From: an uncultured Oscillospiraceae bacterium
Lineage (GTDB): Bacteria; Bacillota; Clostridia; UBA1212; UBA1255
DNA length: 7,999 bases
Assembly (NCBI GenBank): GCA_902462635.1
Contig: CABQCN010000045.1
Coordinates: forward strand, 1-7,999
Reading direction: 5' to 3'
Shown piece after piece: positions 6,024 through 7,999 of the stretch. The notes beneath the pieces were generated by a model. It did no database searches, was not told the DNA's origin, and saw only the letters and a list, made by a program, of their open reading frames with translations. Made by a program: the position numbers and the translations under genes. Positions within the stretch are counted from its first letter, which is position 1; each line of letters begins with the position of its first letter.

Positions 6024-6037
6024 GAGGAGGACGCAAG

Positions 6038-6952
6038 ATGTCAGAAGGTAAAATCGCATTCGTATTTTCCGGACAGGGAGCGCAATGTCCCGGCATGGGA
6101 AAAGAATTATATGAAACTTCGGAAGCTGCAGCGGCGGTTTTTGCGATGGCGGACCGCATCCGGCCCGGAACTTCGCAGCAGTGTTTCTACGGAACGAAAG
6201 AAGAACTGGATACGACGATCCATACGCAGCCCTGCCTTTTCACGGTAGATCTGGCTGCCGCCAAAGCGGTACAGGCGCTGGGCGTCAGGGCCGATCTTAC
6301 GGCGGGCTTTTCCCTCGGCGAGATCGCGGCGCTTGCGTTTGCAGGCGTCCTCAGCGAAGAAAACGCATTTCGCCTCGTGTGTAAAAGGGCGGAATTCATG
6401 CAATGCGCCGCAGAGAAGAATCCGGGCGCAATGGGCGCGGCGCTTGGCATGGAAGCGGAGAAACTTATGGACGTTCTCAAAGATTTTAAAGATGCGCAGG
6501 CAGTCAACTTCAATTGTCCCGGCCAGATTGTTTTAGCGGCAAGGGAATGCGACCTCGATGCCATTGCCGGCAAGATCAAAGAAAACGGCGGGAAATTTCG
6601 GAAACTCGCGGTCAGCGGGGCGTTCCACAGCCGCTTTATGGAAGAGGCATCGCAAAAAATGCGAGAATATGCCGCGGATATTCCGGTAAAGCCTGCGGCA
6701 GTTCCTGTTTATGCGAACCGCACGGCAAGGCCGTACGGCGAAACCGAACGTGATATCAAAAATCTGATTGCCGAGCAAATTTGCAGCGCGGTGCAATGGC
6801 AGGAAACGATCGAACAGATGATCCGCGCCGGCGCTTCCGTATTTATTGAAGCCGGCGAGGGAAAAGTTCTTAGCGGACTGATCCGCAAAATCGATAAAAA
6901 CGTAAGGGTGCTGCATTATACGGAGGTACTTGCAAACGGAGGGATCGGATGA
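6038..6952 (+). CDS. fabD: Malonyl-CoA:ACP transacylase (FabD)
   Basis: FabD moves malonyl from CoA to acyl carrier protein, supplying the extender unit for FabH and FabF. The protein has 304 residues from ATG 6038, which I chose because AGGAGG (6025-6030) lies 7 nt upstream and the protein then opens MSEGKIAFVFSGQGAQ like the family. A longer in-frame start at 5993 would overlap fabK. Catalytic features are the oxyanion-loop GQGAQ (12-16), nucleophile Ser92 in AGFSLGE, Arg117, His197 in SGAFHSRFM, and Gln253 in AVQWQ. The nucleophile motif has Phe where the textbook GHSLG has His; some Clostridia enzymes also vary here. The stop shares ATGA with the fabG start, indicating coupled translation. 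Confidence 0.95.
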   Translation: MSEGKIAFVFSGQGAQCPGMGKELYETSEAAAAVFAMADRIRPGTSQQCFYGTKEELDTTIHTQPCLFTVDLAAAKAVQALGVRADLTAGFSLGEIAALAFAGVLSEENAFRLVCKRAEFMQCAAEKNPGAMGAALGMEAEKLMDVLKDFKDAQAVNFNCPGQIVLAARECDLDAIAGKIKENGGKFRKLAVSGAFHSRFMEEASQKMREYAADIPVKPAAVPVYANRTARPYGETERDIKNLIAEQICSAVQWQETIEQMIRAGASVFIEAGEGKVLSGLIRKIDKNVRVLHYTEVLANGGIG

Positions 6953-7707
6953 TGGAAGATTTATTTTTGTTAGAAGGAAAAACAGTGGTCGTTACTGGCG
7001 GCTCGCGGGGAATCGGAAAGGCCGTCGCGCTGCGCTTTGCTGAAATGGGCGCGCATTTGGGGATCCTGTACGCGGGAAATGAAGCGGCCGCGGCCGCGGT
7101 GCAAGACGAAATCGCGGCAAAAGGCGTTATGGCCCGGGCCTACCGATGCAACGTCGGAAACTATGAAGAGACGGAAGCAACCGTACAGCAGATGATCAAG
7201 GACTTCGGCGGGATCGATGTCCTGATCAACAACGCCGGAATCACAAAAGACAACCTGATCCTGAAGATGAAAGAAACGGATTTCGACGAAGTGATCAACG
7301 TCAACCTGAAAGGCGCTTTCAATATGATCAAAAGCGTTTATTCCCATATGGCAAAGAAAAAGAGCGGACGCATCATCAATATCACTTCCGTTTCCGCGCT
7401 GCTCGGCACCGCGGGGCAGGCGAATTATGTCAGCTCCAAGGCCGGACTGATCGGGCTTACAAAAACGGTGGCCCGCGAACTCGGCGCCAGAGGAATTACC
7501 TGTAATGCAATCGCGCCCGGGTATATCGAAACGGATATGACCGCAGCTTTAAGAGAAGAACTGAAACAGGAATATCTGGGAAAGATCCCGGTAAAACATT
7601 TCGGAAACGTAAATGACATCGCTGACGCCGCTTTGTTTTTGGCATCCGCTATGGCGTCCTATATTACAGGCGAAGTGATCCGCGTAGATGGCGGATTGTG
7701 CATGTAA
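6949..7707 (+). CDS. fabG: 3-oxoacyl-ACP reductase (FabG)
   Basis: FabG reduces 3-ketoacyl-ACP to 3-hydroxyacyl-ACP with NADPH in the elongation cycle. This classical short-chain dehydrogenase has the cofactor loop TGGSRGIG (17-24), NNAG (94-97), catalytic Ser147 in NITSVSALLG, the Tyr160-xxx-Lys164 pair in NYVSSKAG, PGYIETDMT (190-198), and a C-terminal ITGEVIRVDGGLCM typical of FabG. There are 252 residues from ATG 6949. ATG 6952 is equally plausible and lies 8 nt after GGAGGG (6938-6943), a better spacing than the 5 nt for 6949. The start overlaps the fabD stop. FabG rather than another dehydrogenase is supported by the close sequence fit and its place between fabD and fabF. Confidence 0.95.
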   Translation: MMEDLFLLEGKTVVVTGGSRGIGKAVALRFAEMGAHLGILYAGNEAAAAAVQDEIAAKGVMARAYRCNVGNYEETEATVQQMIKDFGGIDVLINNAGITKDNLILKMKETDFDEVINVNLKGAFNMIKSVYSHMAKKKSGRIINITSVSALLGTAGQANYVSSKAGLIGLTKTVARELGARGITCNAIAPGYIETDMTAALREELKQEYLGKIPVKHFGNVNDIADAALFLASAMASYITGEVIRVDGGLCM

Positions 7708-7742
7708 AGAGACATATTCTTGAAAATCGGAGGTATTATGGA

Positions 7743-7999
7743 ATGAAAAGGGTAGTAGTTACGGGGATCGGAGCAGTAACGCCGATCGGAAACGATATCG
7801 GGACATTTTACGAAGGGCTGCGGGAAGGACGCAATGGCGTCGGCTATATCACGCGTTTTGACACGGAAGAATTTAAAGTAAAAATCGCTGCTGAAGTAAA
7901 AGATTTCGATCCTCTGCAATACATCGAGAAGAATCAAGTCCGCAAGATGGATTTATATACGCAGTATGCCGTGGCGGCTGCCGCGCAGGCGGTGGAACA
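7743..7999 (+). CDS. fabF: Beta-ketoacyl-ACP synthase II (FabF), 5' part
   Basis: The first 85 codons of FabF, the condensing enzyme of the elongation cycle, are present; the gene runs off the window end. The start MKRVVVTGIGAVTPIGNDIGTFYEGLREGRNGVG is diagnostic, followed by FDTEEFKVKIAAEVKDFDP and the RKMDLYTQYAVAAAAQA helix seen in KAS II. The catalytic Cys-His-His residues lie beyond the window. GGAGG (7729-7733) lies 9 nt before ATG 7743. An earlier ATG at 7738 is closer to it (4 nt) but is out of frame and stops after two codons (ATGGAATGA, overlapping the true start). It follows fabG by 35 nt and is presumably cotranscribed. Confidence 0.95.
   Translation, partial: MKRVVVTGIGAVTPIGNDIGTFYEGLREGRNGVGYITRFDTEEFKVKIAAEVKDFDPLQYIEKNQVRKMDLYTQYAVAAAAQAVE

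Noticed and set aside
5993..6037. Upstream extension of fabD into the fabK end
   Set aside because: The 15 extra residues do not resemble FabD, and the AGGAGG at 6025-6030 fits ATG 6038.

Overview
The window reads as part of a Gram-positive, Clostridia-type (Bacillota) chromosome. The signs are strong AGGAGG-type ribosome binding sites, a consensus sigma-A promoter, a FabK-type enoyl-ACP reductase in a regulator-fabH-fabK-fabD-fabG-fabF order, and a DUF4358/MBOAT/DHHW gene set common in Clostridia. Coding regions look moderately GC-rich by eye, with many GCG, CGC, GAT and ATC codons, which fits Christensenellales-like lineages. That placement is only a guess. All recognised genes lie on the + strand, with no transposase, phage gene, tRNA, rRNA or CRISPR array.

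Region 1 (1-3386) is a tightly packed set of four genes: the 3' end of a probable DUF4358 lipoprotein-type protein, an MBOAT membrane O-acyltransferase (AlgI/DltB type), a membrane-anchored DHHW (AlgJ/AlgX-like) protein, and a cytosolic-looking SGNH/GDSL hydrolase whose start overlaps the preceding stop by 4 nt. Together they look like a surface-glycan O-acylation (probably acetylation) module. The MBOAT would move acyl groups across the membrane and the DHHW protein would place them on an exported polymer. The roles of the DUF4358 protein and the SGNH hydrolase are unclear.

Region 2 (3387-3632) is the only sizeable intergenic stretch. It holds a strong hairpin just after the first operon, a small hairpin with GGAGG in its loop, a weaker terminator-like hairpin with a T run, a TTGACA-N17-TATACT promoter, a near-perfect 23-bp palindrome at the predicted transcription start, and a Shine-Dalgarno sequence.

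Region 3 (3633-7999, continuing beyond the window) is a type II fatty acid synthesis operon: a MarR-family FabT-like regulator, fabH (initiation), fabK (enoyl reduction), fabD (malonyl loading), fabG (ketoreduction) and the start of fabF (elongation condensation). The palindrome probably lets the regulator control its own operon. No acpP lies between fabH and fabK, where streptococcal-type clusters carry it.

I found no clearly new biological system. The most interesting points are that the regulator has no conventional start codon suitably placed after its Shine-Dalgarno sequence (an ACG sits where ATG is expected), the unassigned palindromic operator, and a cytosolic SGNH hydrolase coupled to an extracytoplasmic acylation pair.
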